The notes beneath the pieces are model-generated. The model was given only the letters and a program-made list of their open reading frames with translations. It did not search any database and was not told the DNA's origin. From the NCBI RefSeq assembly GCF_002846335.1, contig NZ_PJMQ01000001.1, forward strand, positions 4,774,001-4,838,000: a stretch of 64,000 bases of DNA. The letters run 5' to 3'. Positions 1 to 9,600 of the stretch are shown piece after piece. Within the stretch, counting starts at the first letter, position 1. The number at the start of each line of letters is the position of its first letter. Made by a program: the position numbers and the translations under genes. Source of the DNA: Janthinobacterium sp. 61 (lineage in GTDB: Bacteria > Pseudomonadota > Gammaproteobacteria > Burkholderiales > Burkholderiaceae_D).

Positions 1-392
1 ACGGTGGTCAGGGCCACGGCGCCGCCCGGCGGATGCAAACAGCGCAGGGCAAACATGGCGCCGATGGCCAGGCAGGCCGCCAGCGCCGCCACGCCTACGC
101 TGGGCCCCAGCCATTTGACGCAAGCCATGCCCACCAGACCGGAGACGACATTGCCGCCCACCACGGACCACGGTTGCGCCAGCGGGCTGGCTGGCAAGCA
201 GAACAGCAGCACGGCCGAGGCGCCCATGGGTGCGATCAGGTAGACGCTGGCGCTATCGGGCGCCAGCAGGAAGTGGCAGATGAGTCCTGTCAGCAGCAAA
301 CCGCAGATGGCGCCCGCGCAGGCGCGCAATTGTTCGCGGCGACTGCCATTGTTCGGTTGCGGCAGCCAGCGTGCCAGAAAAGAAGTCGTCAT
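1..392 (-). CDS. HPP-family integral membrane protein (3' end cut by window)
   Basis: The first 130 residues are visible, read from an ATG at 392 down to the window edge. The N-terminus is followed by closely packed hydrophobic segments. The stretch with APMGASAVLLF, SPLAQPW and GGNVVSG, then CLHPPGGA, is the signature of the HPP family, whose name comes from the His-Pro-Pro motif seen here. Family members are four- or five-helix inner-membrane proteins; some plant and cyanobacterial relatives are linked to nitrite transport, but the role in proteobacteria is unsettled. The C-terminus, which in longer members carries CBS domains, lies outside the window, so it is unknown whether this copy has them. 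Family assignment is firm; substrate is unknown. Confidence 0.85.
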   Translation of the reverse strand, partial: MTTSFLARWLPQPNNGSRREQLRACAGAICGLLLTGLICHFLLAPDSASVYLIAPMGASAVLLFCLPASPLAQPWSVVGGNVVSGLVGMACVKWLGPSVGVAALAACLAIGAMFALRCLHPPGGAVALTT

Positions 393-472
393 GTGGGAGG
401 GCGCGTTCGGGCCGCGTTGCTCAGTGTGAGCCCTGTATTATCCCATGCGTTCCATTTCGCTGCCGGCGGAGC

Positions 473-769
473 CTAGTCCTCGGCGCAGACCGCTTGCAAG
501 CCGTGCCGCTCCAGCAAGTGCCTGGTGGCCTCGATGGCGGAGGGCTCCGGTTTGCTGCTGACGCAGGCATAGATGTCATTGAGGATCGTCGCCGCATCCT
601 TGCCCGTAACGGCTGCCATCAGCTCGACCAGGTTGCGGTCGGAAAAGTGTTCATACAGCAAGGCCAGCACGGCGAAATACGCCGTATCGGGCATGCCGCC
701 GGGATAGGCGCTGCGCAGCATGTGCGCGGCGCCGGACAGCGTTGGGGGCAGGGTATCTGGCATGTGCAA
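473..769 (-). CDS. DUF3349-like small helical protein
   Basis: This 98-residue protein has no signal peptide or membrane segment. The pattern AYPGGMP..Y..VLALL followed by two further amphipathic helices resembles the DUF3349 family, known mainly from actinobacteria, for which no function is established. Two starts are possible. The TTG at 769 has GGAG (complement of 777-780) seven bases upstream, while the ATG at 763 is thirteen bases from it, so I prefer the TTG. It lies behind the HPP gene promoter region and is divergent from the thioredoxin-fold gene, sharing with it a spacer that contains repeats. Family assignment is by eye and moderate. Confidence 0.6.
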   Translation of the reverse strand: MHMPDTLPPTLSGAAHMLRSAYPGGMPDTAYFAVLALLYEHFSDRNLVELMAAVTGKDAATILNDIYACVSSKPEPSAIEATRHLLERHGLQAVCAED

Positions 770-788
770 GCGGCTTCTCCTTGGTGGC

Positions 789-823
789 GCTTATACGTGC
801 TTATACGTTTTCCGCATAAGCAC
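789..823. repeat. Tandem 10-bp repeat plus inverted repeat in divergent spacer
   Basis: GCTTATACGT occurs twice head to tail at 789-798 and 799-808. GTGCTTAT at 797-804 is mirrored by ATAAGCAC at 816-823 with an 11-base gap. The element lies between the divergent starts of the DUF3349-like gene and the thioredoxin-fold gene, where a regulator site would be expected. The regulator is unknown. Confidence 0.5.
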
Positions 824-928
824 AGTGCAATTAAATGGTGGATATTTCCCACAAGCAGGCATATTCTAGACAATCACGCCCGCTGGCAGCTGTCCAGCTG
901 GCCCCACGATTTCTCCCAGGAGCCCTGT

Positions 929-1429
929 ATGCGCTTTCCCCTTCTTCTTGCCAGCCTGCTGCTTGCCGGCACCGCTGTTGCCGCCGCCCCGACACCGGGC
1001 AACCCTGTCGCCACGCCGCATTTGCCGTATAACGCGGCGGCCGACGCCAAGGCCGACGTGGCCCGCGCGCTGGCCGAGGCCAAGGCGGCGCATGTGCCCG
1101 TACTGCTGATCTTTGGCGCCAACTGGTGCGAGGATTGCCGCGCGCTGGACAAGGCCTTGAAGGAGGGCAAGAACGCCGAGTTGATGCAACAGCAGTTCAA
1201 GGTCGTCAAGGTCGACGTGGGCAACTTTGACCATAACCTCGATGTGGCGCAAGCCTATGGCAATCCGCTCAAAAAAGGCATCCCGGCTGCCGTGCTGGTC
1301 TCGAGCGACAACAACCAGGTGCTGTACGCCACCAAGGGAGGCGAACTGGCGAATGCGCGCCGCATGAGCGAGAGCGGTATTTATGACTTCTTCAAGCAAG
1401 CGGCGAGCGTGAAAGCACCGGCGATTTAA
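929..1429 (+). CDS. Exported thioredoxin-fold protein
   Basis: A 166-residue protein with an N-terminal signal peptide (hydrophobic core LLLASLLLAGTAVAA) followed by a thioredoxin-like domain. The redox centre is C67-E-D-C70 inside GANWCEDCRAL, and the later cis-proline region reads KGIPAAVLV. This looks like the DUF953/thioredoxin_7 type found in periplasmic disulfide reductases or single-domain lipoproteins, not cytosolic TrxA (WCGPC). The start at 929 follows AGGAG at 918-922; the open frame continues upstream but without a signal-like sequence. It probably acts on periplasmic thiols; the electron donor is not evident nearby. It is convergent with the chemoreceptor gene, only six bases apart. 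Confidence 0.85.
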   Translation: MRFPLLLASLLLAGTAVAAAPTPGNPVATPHLPYNAAADAKADVARALAEAKAAHVPVLLIFGANWCEDCRALDKALKEGKNAELMQQQFKVVKVDVGNFDHNLDVAQAYGNPLKKGIPAAVLVSSDNNQVLYATKGGELANARRMSESGIYDFFKQAASVKAPAI

Positions 1430-1435
1430 TCGCCT

Positions 1436-3442
1436 TTAAAACTCTTCCCACGCATCGCTGGCCGGCGCTTTCGGGCGCGCGGCGCGGATCGCTGCTTTGA
1501 CCATCACCGGGCGGGACGGCTTGGCCAGCGTGGGCTTGCGGGCCGGTTGCTGCGGCGGCGCTGCATGCCCCGTTTCTTCCAGTTTGAAGACGCTGACCAC
1601 CTGTGCCAGCTTGCCAGCCTGATCTTGCAAGGATTGGGCTGCCGCTGCTGCTTCTTCCACCAGGGCCGCGTTTTGCTGGGTCGCGTCATCCATTTGCGTG
1701 ACGGTGGCATTGACTTGCGCGATGCCCTGGCTTTGCTCCTGGCTGGCTGAAGCGATCTCGCCCATCAGGTCGGCAACCCTCTGGACCGACACGACGATGT
1801 CCTGCATGGTGGCGCCGGCGGAGTCGACCAGTTTGCTACCCGCCTCCACCTTGCTGCCCGAGTCGATGATCAAGTCCTTGATTTCCTTGGCCGCCGCTGC
1901 CGAGCGTTGCGCCAGGTTGCGCACTTCTGTCGCCACCACGGCAAAGCCGCGGCCCTGTTCGCCCGCGCGCGCCGCCTCGACTGCAGCGTTCAGGGCAAGG
2001 ATATTGGTTTGAAAGGCAATGCCGTCAATTACGCCGATAATGTCCGCGATCTTGCGCGAACTTTCCGTAATCGCGCCCATCGTCTGCACCACCTGGCCCA
2101 CCACCTCGCCACCCTTGACAGCGTGGCTCGAGGCCGACACCACCAGCTGGTTCGCCTGGCGCGCATTATCCGCGTTCTGTTTCACGGTCGACGTCAGCTC
2201 TTCCATGGCCGCCGCCGTCTCTTCCAGGCTCGATGCCTGGGCTTCCGTACGGGCCGACAGGTCCAGGTTGCCCGAGGCGATCTGGCTCGATGCGCTGGCA
2301 ATGGATCCGGTACTGTCGCGAACTTCGCGTATCGTCACGTTCAGCGATGCGACGAAACGGTTGAAGGCAGCGGCCAGCGCGCCGACCTCGTCTTCCGATT
2401 CGACGGGCATGCGGCGGCTCAGGTCGCCGTTTCCGCTGGCAATTTCGCTGAGCATGTCGGCCGCCCGTGCGACGGGGGCGGCGATGGCGCGGCTGATGAC
2501 ATAAATGATGCACAGGGCGATACCGCCACCCACCAGTCCGGCGATCAGGGCGGCGATCAGGGCTGACCGCGTGACATTGCCCAGCACTTCCGCTTCCGGC
2601 ACTTCGGCCATTACATATAAATTCAACTCGGGCACGAAGGAGGCGGCGACGAACTGCTTGCCGGCCGGCGCCGAATAACTGGCATAGGTGTATTTGTGGC
2701 CGGTCAGCAGAGTCTTGCTCAATGCCTCATTAAAGCCGGGCAAGTTCTTCAACTGATGCTTACCGTCGGCCAGGGCAGGATCGCGGTGGATCAGCAGGCT
2801 GCCGTCGGCGCGTACCAGGTAGACATGGCCCGTCTGGCCGACCTTGTAGCTACGGATGGTTTCGGCCATGGTGTCGACGCTCAAGCCCATGCCTGCAATG
2901 ACGGCCTTGCCACCGGCCGTCTGGCCCCGCGCATTCAGGAACAGCATGAAACTGCCCGAGGCCGGATCGCGATCCAGATTGATCGTGTGCTGTTTGTTTT
3001 CGTCGAGCATGCTGAAGAACCAGTGATCTGCTGGCAACTGCTTGTCCAGCGTGCGGATCAAGCCCGCATCGGTCATGTACCTGGACGCAGCCTGTGAGCT
3101 CCAGCTGACGACGGCCGCCTTGTTTTTTTCCTTGAGCATCTTGGCATAGCGCTGGAAAGTGGCCATGCCAATGTCGGCCAGCTCCGCGTCTTCCCAGTCC
3201 TGCAGGAAGACATCATTGGCCATCGTCTGCACCACCGACAGCGGCTGGCTGATCTGGCGCAGCACGTCGTTGCGGATCTCGCCTACCTGGGCCGGCAGTT
3301 CCTGGCCGACGACGCGCTCGCGCACATAATCGCTGCTCATGCGCACGCTGAGGAAAGAGGAAATGCCCATGAACAGCAACAGACATAAACCCATGCTGAA
3401 CATCAATTTTTTCTGAATGGAGAGGTGGCGAAGCAGATGCAT
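1436..3442 (-). CDS. Methyl-accepting chemotaxis protein with CheR-tethering C-terminus
   Basis: A 668-residue chemoreceptor. A first membrane helix lies near residues 13-35, then a roughly 260-residue periplasmic domain with a Cache-like pattern ([12 protein letters not shown]), a second helix near 297-323, a HAMP linker and a long signalling coiled coil. The highly conserved hairpin tip reads [20 protein letters not shown]. The last five residues, AWEEF when counted to the end, fit the xWxxF pentapeptide that in E. coli Tsr/Tar (NWETF) docks CheR and CheB. An upstream in-frame ATG at 3574 would add 44 residues without a signal; 3442 places the first helix correctly and is preferred. The gene is isolated from other chemotaxis genes in this window. 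The ligand is unknown. Confidence 0.93.
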   Translation of the reverse strand: MHLLRHLSIQKKLMFSMGLCLLLFMGISSFLSVRMSSDYVRERVVGQELPAQVGEIRNDVLRQISQPLSVVQTMANDVFLQDWEDAELADIGMATFQRYAKMLKEKNKAAVVSWSSQAASRYMTDAGLIRTLDKQLPADHWFFSMLDENKQHTINLDRDPASGSFMLFLNARGQTAGGKAVIAGMGLSVDTMAETIRSYKVGQTGHVYLVRADGSLLIHRDPALADGKHQLKNLPGFNEALSKTLLTGHKYTYASYSAPAGKQFVAASFVPELNLYVMAEVPEAEVLGNVTRSALIAALIAGLVGGGIALCIIYVISRAIAAPVARAADMLSEIASGNGDLSRRMPVESEDEVGALAAAFNRFVASLNVTIREVRDSTGSIASASSQIASGNLDLSARTEAQASSLEETAAAMEELTSTVKQNADNARQANQLVVSASSHAVKGGEVVGQVVQTMGAITESSRKIADIIGVIDGIAFQTNILALNAAVEAARAGEQGRGFAVVATEVRNLAQRSAAAAKEIKDLIIDSGSKVEAGSKLVDSAGATMQDIVVSVQRVADLMGEIASASQEQSQGIAQVNATVTQMDDATQQNAALVEEAAAAAQSLQDQAGKLAQVVSVFKLEETGHAAPPQQPARKPTLAKPSRPVMVKAAIRAARPKAPASDAWEEF

Positions 3443-3639
3443 GGACGACCCTGGGAATGGGCCCGCGCGCCTGGCAGAGGTTGCCGGACATGCACAGGCA
3501 CGTGCGCAGTATAGCGACGGATAGGGTGAAAATATGGGGAGAATATCGTATTTAATTGATGGTTGTTGCCACAAGGCAACGATTTCATGATGTTAACATG
3601 CGTGATTTTCATGCGCATCCGTACGGCGCGGAAAAACGT

Positions 3640-4137
3640 TCAGGCAGGTAAGCCGTGGGCGATCAATTCCAGTGGCAATTCCGTGCTGCACTTGATTTGC
3701 TCCATGGAAAAGGCGGACGACACGCCCGTCAGTTGCACGGCCTTGATGAGTTTTTTATAGAAGGTATCGTAGCCCTTGATGTCGGTGGTGACGACTTTCA
3801 GCAGGTAGTCGATGTCACCGCTCATGCGGTGGAATTCCTGTACCTCGGGCAGGACGATGACAGCGGCGGCGAAGCGGCGCAACCATTTTTCATCGTGCTG
3901 TCCCGTGCGCACGCTGACGAAAACCGTGACGGGCAAGCCCACTTTTTGCCGGTTGACGATGGCCACGCGGCTCTCGATATAGCCCTCTTCCTCCAGGCGC
4001 TTGACGCGCTTCCAGCAGGGCGTGCTGGACAGGCCGATCTTCTCGCTGAGGGCGGCGATCGACAGGGTGCCGTCCTGCTGCAGGGCGGCCAGGATGGCGC
4101 AGTCGAATTTGTCGAGCAGGGTATTTAGTGAATTCAT
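3640..4137 (-). CDS. Lrp/AsnC-family regulator, DecR-like
   Basis: A 165-residue protein with an N-terminal winged helix-turn-helix (SIAALSEKIGLSSTPCWKRV) and a C-terminal RAM/AsnC ligand-binding domain. Several blocks match my recollection of E. coli DecR (YbaO) closely: TPCWKRVKRLE, the RMSGDIDYLLKV region, YDTFYKKL and the end FSMEQIKCSTELPLE. DecR is known to activate cysteine-degradation genes in response to cysteine. Here the neighbour read divergently is a cysteine desulfurase fusion, which fits control of cysteine breakdown or sulfur mobilisation. The start at 4137 gives the usual family length; the ribosome site upstream is weak. The family is certain, and the DecR subtype is likely. 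Confidence 0.85.
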   Translation of the reverse strand: MNSLNTLLDKFDCAILAALQQDGTLSIAALSEKIGLSSTPCWKRVKRLEEEGYIESRVAIVNRQKVGLPVTVFVSVRTGQHDEKWLRRFAAAVIVLPEVQEFHRMSGDIDYLLKVVTTDIKGYDTFYKKLIKAVQLTGVSSAFSMEQIKCSTELPLELIAHGLPA

Positions 4138-4157
4138 TTTGTTTTTCAGGTTTTTAT

Positions 4158-4222
4158 GGCATAAGCATGCTACATAGTACCGTGTTTGCAGTGTCTTTTG
4201 GCATATCTTCACGGGAGCATGC
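4158..4222. promoter_or_regulatory. Candidate operator repeats between decR-like and cysteine desulfurase genes
   Basis: The 168-base divergent spacer contains the word pair GGCATA/GCATGC twice: GGCATA at 4158-4163 with GCATGC at 4165-4170, and GGCATA at 4200-4205 with GCATGC at 4217-4222. Lrp-type octamers often bind spaced repeats of this kind. Binding is inferred only from position and repetition. Confidence 0.35.
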
Positions 4223-4305
4223 CGGTAGACTATTCATACGTTCCAGCCGCCTGCGCTGCGTCCTTTTTAGCTGCGCCCTTTTCATAGAATACTCAGACTG
4301 CCATC

Positions 4306-6333
4306 ATGAAAGAAATCTACCTCGACAGCAATGCCACTACCTGCGTGCTGCCCGCCGCCGTTGCCGCCGCCCGGCAAGCGATGGAGCAGGGCTATGGCAA
4401 TCCCAGCAGCACCCATGCCACGGGTTTGCAGGCCAAGGCCATGATGGATGGCGTACGCCAGCGCGCCAGCCGCTTGCTGGGCGTGGGTGACGGCCGCTTG
4501 ATGTTTAATAGCGGCGCCACCGAAGGCATTCAGACGGCCGTGCTGTCGGCCCTGTGCGCGCTGCGCGAACGCCGCGATGCGGGCAAGCGCATCGGCAGTC
4601 TGCTGCTGTATGGCGCGACCGAGCACAAGGCCGTGCCGGAAAGCCTGGCGCACTGGAACCGTTTATTGGGCCTGAACCTGGAAGTGCGCAAGCTGCCTGT
4701 CGACGCGCAGGGACGCCACGATCTGCAGGCGCTCGATGCGCTGATCGGCGATACGGCCATGCTGTGCACGATGGCAGCCAACAATGAAACGGGCGTCATC
4801 AGCGATTTGTCCGCCATCGCCCAGCTGCTGCAGGACCGCGGTGCGGACGCCTACTGGATGGTCGATTGCGTACAGGCGCTGGGCAAGCTGAAATTGAACC
4901 TGGCCGCCACGCGCATCGACTACGCGCCGTTCTCTGGTCACAAGCTGTATGCGCCCAAGGGTATCGGCATGCTGTACGTGCGCGCCGGTGCGCCATTTAC
5001 ACCGTTGATGATGGGCGGCGGCCAGGAAGCTGGCCTGCGCTCGGGCACGGAGAACATGGCCGGCATCGCTGCCTTGGGCGCCGTGCTGGCCGCCCTGGAG
5101 GATAGCAAGACTTTCCGCAGCCACGCGGAACTGGCTACTTTTCGAGAGCAGCTGGTGGCCAGCCTGGAGCACGCATTTCCCGGCATCGTGTTCAATATGC
5201 CGTTTGACTTGGCGCTGCCGACGACGCTCAATTTTTCCGTGCCTGGCTTGTCCTCAAAAGAGCTGCTGGACCTGTTCGACGCGGCGCGCGTGCGCGTCAG
5301 CTCGGGCAGCGCCTGTTCCGCCGCCAAGGCCCTGCCCAGTTATGTACTGGAAGCGATGCATGTGCCGCAATGGCGTGCCAGCTCGGCCATCCGTTTGTCG
5401 TTCGGCCCCCTGATTGACGCGGCAACCGTCGCATCCGCCTGCGCGCGCATTGAACGCTGCGGCGAGGCGCTGCGCAGCAGCTGTCTGTTGCCGTCGGCCC
5501 TGGCGCCATCGCCGCAGGACGGGGTGATCCAGCTGAGCGTGGACGGCCAATGCACCTGGCTGCTCAGCGACGCCGCCAGCGCCAGTTGTGTCGTCATTGA
5601 TCCCGCCGCCGAACTCGTGCCGCGCCTGGCCGCTTTTATCCGCTGCCAGCACCTGGCCTTGCGCGCAATCGTGCACACGGCGGCTCCAGCCGACCACGGC
5701 GTGGCGCGCCTGGCGCTGCTGCAGGAACTCGCCATTGAACAGGTGGGGCGTTTCGATATCGACGGTGGGCTGGCACTGGGCCAGCAGCGCCTGCGCCAGA
5801 TCGAGTGCGGTGAGACGCATGTTTACTTGCTGGGGCAGCGCTTCGCCTTTATCGGCAATCTGGCGCCCGACGCGCTGACGCCCTTGCTGGAGGCGGCGCT
5901 GGTGACGCCAGACACCGTACTGTGCGGCTCACGCGACGACGGCGACATCTGCAGCACCGTACGCGCGGTGCGGGAAGGCATCGTGGCGGCTGCCGACCGG
6001 CAGCTCGATGCGGCCGCTTTGCCCGGCTTCCTGCGCCAGCATCCCGACGCCATCCTCGTCGACGTGCGCGAAGCATATGAACATGCGGCCTGCGCCGGCA
6101 CGGTGTTCGAGGGCTGTGCCGTGCACAGCGTACCGCTGAGTCGCCTGGCAGGGCAGGTGGCCGCCTGGCTGCAGCAGCCACAGCGCCCCCTGATCTTTTT
6201 CTGCCGCAGCGGCAACCGCAGCGCGCGCGCAGCCGCCTGTCTGCGCCGTCTGGGCCATGCTGCGGCATGGCAACTCAACGGCGGCATGGCGATGGCGGAA
6301 GCGACACGTCTCCCGCTAGCCATCGCGGCCTGA
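4306..6333 (+). CDS. Cysteine desulfurase - degenerate metallo-beta-lactamase - rhodanese fusion
   Basis: A 675-residue fusion. Residues 1 to about 390 form a class V, NifS/IscS-like desulfurase with PLP lysine K213 in SGHKLYAPKG and the catalytic loop cysteine C337 in SSGSACSA. Residues about 400-555 look like the metallo-beta-lactamase fold of persulfide dioxygenases, but at the metal site HxHxDH reads A459, P461, D463, H464, so the first two histidines are gone. Residues about 575-675 are a rhodanese domain with C633 in FFCRSGNRSAR. A plausible scheme is that the desulfurase makes a persulfide from cysteine and passes it to the rhodanese cysteine, with the middle domain as scaffold. It is divergent from a DecR-like regulator. 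A terminator follows. Domain calls are strong; the sulfur acceptor is unknown. Confidence 0.88.
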   Translation: MKEIYLDSNATTCVLPAAVAAARQAMEQGYGNPSSTHATGLQAKAMMDGVRQRASRLLGVGDGRLMFNSGATEGIQTAVLSALCALRERRDAGKRIGSLLLYGATEHKAVPESLAHWNRLLGLNLEVRKLPVDAQGRHDLQALDALIGDTAMLCTMAANNETGVISDLSAIAQLLQDRGADAYWMVDCVQALGKLKLNLAATRIDYAPFSGHKLYAPKGIGMLYVRAGAPFTPLMMGGGQEAGLRSGTENMAGIAALGAVLAALEDSKTFRSHAELATFREQLVASLEHAFPGIVFNMPFDLALPTTLNFSVPGLSSKELLDLFDAARVRVSSGSACSAAKALPSYVLEAMHVPQWRASSAIRLSFGPLIDAATVASACARIERCGEALRSSCLLPSALAPSPQDGVIQLSVDGQCTWLLSDAASASCVVIDPAAELVPRLAAFIRCQHLALRAIVHTAAPADHGVARLALLQELAIEQVGRFDIDGGLALGQQRLRQIECGETHVYLLGQRFAFIGNLAPDALTPLLEAALVTPDTVLCGSRDDGDICSTVRAVREGIVAAADRQLDAAALPGFLRQHPDAILVDVREAYEHAACAGTVFEGCAVHSVPLSRLAGQVAAWLQQPQRPLIFFCRSGNRSARAAACLRRLGHAAAWQLNGGMAMAEATRLPLAIAA

Positions 6334-6363
6334 CGGGGCAGAAGTTCCTCCGTTGGAATGTTG

Positions 6364-6403
6364 CACCGTGCCATCATTGGCACGGTGTCTCAGTTTATTT
6401 TCT
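6364..6403 (+). terminator. Intrinsic terminator after the desulfurase fusion
   Basis: A perfect nine-base-pair stem, CACCGTGCC (6364-6372) with GGCACGGTG (6379-6387) around a six-base loop, is followed by a T-rich run. Confidence 0.8.
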
Positions 6404-6523
6404 CGCCTTCCTTTCCTGCCGGCATTTTTCTCCCCTGCCATTGGCTGATTTCTTTGCCTGCACGTCCCCAATACCTCGGCTATGTACGCTAGCGCACGGT
6501 CTTGCGCGCTGGGCGGACCTACG

Positions 6524-6634
6524 ATGAAGTTCAGAAAATCTCCCTATACCCTGAGATTCGTCGCAACGCTCCGGCGCTTCGCTTTCCGTCTTCGCCAGTG
6601 TCCGATCGTTTTCTTCCAGACTCGGCCGGCGTGA
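6524..6634 (+). CDS. Possible 36-residue leader ORF overlapping the glucan synthase start
   Basis: An ATG at 6524 opens a 36-codon frame encoding a very basic peptide (nine Arg/Lys, beginning MKFRKSPYTLRF). Its TGA at 6632-6634 overlaps the proposed ATG of the glucan synthase (TGATG), an arrangement typical of translational coupling. The ribosome site is poor and no homologue is recognised. It could equally be chance, because the synthase frame is itself open through this stretch from a TTG at 6502. Confidence 0.25.
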   Translation: MKFRKSPYTLRFVATLRRFAFRLRQCPIVFFQTRPA

Positions 6635-9600
6635 TGGCGGCCGCTGATTGCCTGCGCGCACCTAGCGAGGCCAAGTTGAAAGAGTACACCGCAGTAGTCA
6701 CGCAGCAAATCAAGGAACGGCTTTCCAAATTCAAGGAAAGCTTCCGCGACCATCCCCATGTACCGGACAGTTTCGACGCCGCGCGCGACGATGCCTTGCC
6801 CCTGCGTTCGGAGTTATTCAGTGCCATGCAGATGGCCGCCCACGGCAAGAACGTGGCCGCCGGCCACGCGGTGGGCAAGCACCATGGCCGCGACCGCCTA
6901 CTGGCGCGTCTGGCTGACAATGCGGCCCTGATCACGGCCACCATCAATGAACTGACGGCCACCGTCAAGAGCGGGCGCCAGGTCACGCCCGCCTCGGAGT
7001 GGCTGCTGGACAATTTTTACCTGATCGAAGAGCAGATCCGCACCACGCGGCGCCACCTGCCGAAGAACTACAGCAAGGAGCTGCCGCGCCTGACGTCTGG
7101 CGTGGACGCGGGCTGCCCGCGCGTGTATAAAATTGCGCTGGAAATCATTTCGCATGGCGACGGCCGGGTCGACCTGGAAAACCTGTGCCATTTCATCGAG
7201 GCTTACCAGGATGTGGCAACGCTCACGCTGGGCGAATTGTGGGCCGTGCCCATCATGCTGCGCCTGGCCCTGATCGAAAACCTGCGCCGCGTCGCCGTGC
7301 GCGTGGCCGACGACCGCATGCAGCGCGACCTGGCCAATACCTGGGCCGACCAGATGACGGACATCGCCGAGCGCAATCCCAGCGGCTTGATACTGCTGGT
7401 GGCCGACATGGCCCGTTCGAATCCGCCGATGACCAGCGCCTTCGTGGCTGAATTGTCGCGCCGCCTGCAGGGACAAAGCTCGTCGCTGACCCTGGCCCTG
7501 TCGTGGCTGACGCACAAGCTGGCCGAATCGGGCCTCACCCTCGAGCAGCAGGTCCAGTCCGAGATCGGGCAGCAGGCGGCCGACCAGGTGTCGATCGCCA
7601 ACAGCATCGGCAGCTTGCGTTTTCTGGGCACCATGGATTGGCAGGAATTCGTCGAGACCATGAGCGTGGTCGAGCAAACCCTGCGCCTGGATCCGGCAGG
7701 CACGTATGGCTTGATGGATTTCGCCACGCGCGACAGCTATCGCCACGCCATCGAGCGTATCGCCAGGCGCAGCGCGCGCAGCGAAGTGGAAGTGGCCGAG
7801 ATGGTGGTGCAACTGGCACATACGCACGGCAACGGCAATGACGCACGCCGTGGCCACATTGGCTTTTACCTGGTCGGGCGCGGCGTGCTGGTGCTGGAAA
7901 AGCAGGCCGGCGCGAAGCTGCCGTTCATCGAGGCGCTGCAGCATACGGCGCGCGCCGCGCCGCTGGCCGTCTACCTGGGTGCCATCTCGTTCCTGACCCT
8001 GGCGACGAGCGCATTGCTGCTCGAACGCGCCGTGCGCCATGGCGTGCAGGGCTGGCCATTGGCGGCGCTAGGCGCGCTGGCGCTGCTGGGCAGCAGCCAG
8101 CTGGCCGTGGCCGTGGTGAACTGGCTGGCGACCCTGATGACGTCGCCGCATCCGCTGCCGCGCATGGATTACCAGGCCGGCATTCCGTCGGATGCGCGCG
8201 GCATCGTCGTGGTGCCGACCCTGATCTACAGCGAGGAAAACGTGGCCGCCCTGTGCGAGGCGCTGGAAGTGCGCTACCTGGCGAACCGCGATCCCAACCT
8301 GCGTTTCTGCCTGCTGACGGATTTTGTCGATGCATCCGCGCAAACGATGCCGGGCGACGAAGCCTTGCTGCGCCAGGCGCAGGAGACCATCCGTGGCTTG
8401 AACGATAAATACCGCGTGGAAGGCGCCGAGTTCAAGGGCAATGGCGAGCCGGCCGACCGCGACGAGCTGGGTCATGCAGGGCCATTTCTGCTGCTGCACC
8501 GTCCGCGCTTGTGGAATTCGCAGCAGAATGCGTGGATGGGGCAGGAGCGCAAGCGCGGAAAATTGTCCGACCTGCACGCCTTTCTGCGCGGCGGCGCGCG
8601 TGACAAATTCTCGCTGGTGGAAGGCGAATTGCGCGGCTTGCGCACCATCAGATACGTGATCACGCTCGACACCGATACGCAGCTGCCGCGCGACGCGGCA
8701 CGCGAATTCATCGCCACCATGATGCACCCGTTGAACCGTCCCGTGCTGGACGCGGCGGGCACGCGCGTGGTGGCCGGCTACGGCATCCTGCAGCCGCGTG
8801 TGGCCGTGGCGCTGCCCAGCGCGAATGCGTCGCGCTACGAGCTGCTGTGCGGTGGCGAACCGGGCATCGATCCCTACACGCGCACCGTCTCCGACCTGTA
8901 CCAGGATGTATTTTACGAAGGCTCCTTCATCGGCAAGGGCATCTATGACCTCGACATGTTCGAGCGGGTGCTGGGCCAGCGCCTGCCCGACAACAAAATC
9001 CTCAGCCACGATTTGCTCGAAGGCTGCTATCTGCGCGCCGGCCTGCTCAGCGACTCGCAACTGTATGAGGAGTATCCGGCCCGCTACGACGCCGATGTCA
9101 GCCGCCGCCAGCGCTGGATACGCGGCGATTGGCAGCTGATCGGCTGGCTGCTGGGCCGCGTGCCTGGCCGCGCCGGCAAGCGTGAACGCAATCCCCTGTC
9201 GATGCTGTCGCGCTGGAAGCTGTTCGACAATCTGCGCCGCAGCGTCGTGGCGCCGGCCACCACGCTGTCGCTGCTGCTGGTGTGGGGCTTCTTGCCCCAT
9301 GTGGCCTTCTGGAGCGCGGCGGTGCTGGCCATTATCTTCCTGCCGCCCGTCTTCTCGGCCCTGTACGACCTGTTGCGCAAGCCGCGCGACACCCTGTGGC
9401 GCCAGCATCTGGCCGCGTTCGAGCGGCGCTGCGGCGTGCAGTTTTCGCATGCCATGCTGACCCTCGTCTTCCTGCCCTATGAGGCGTGGATCAGCCTGGA
9501 CGCCATCGCGCGCACCCTGTGGCGCCTGGGCGTGTCGCATAAACATTTGCTTGACTGGCGCGCCTCGAATCTGCATACGGCTTCCGGCTCGCAGGGAGAC

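Noticed and set aside
3443-3639. Flagellar sigma-28 promoter for the chemoreceptor
   Set aside because: No TAAAG...GCCGATAA-like pair was found; only an isolated TATACT (complement of 3508-3513) without a -35.
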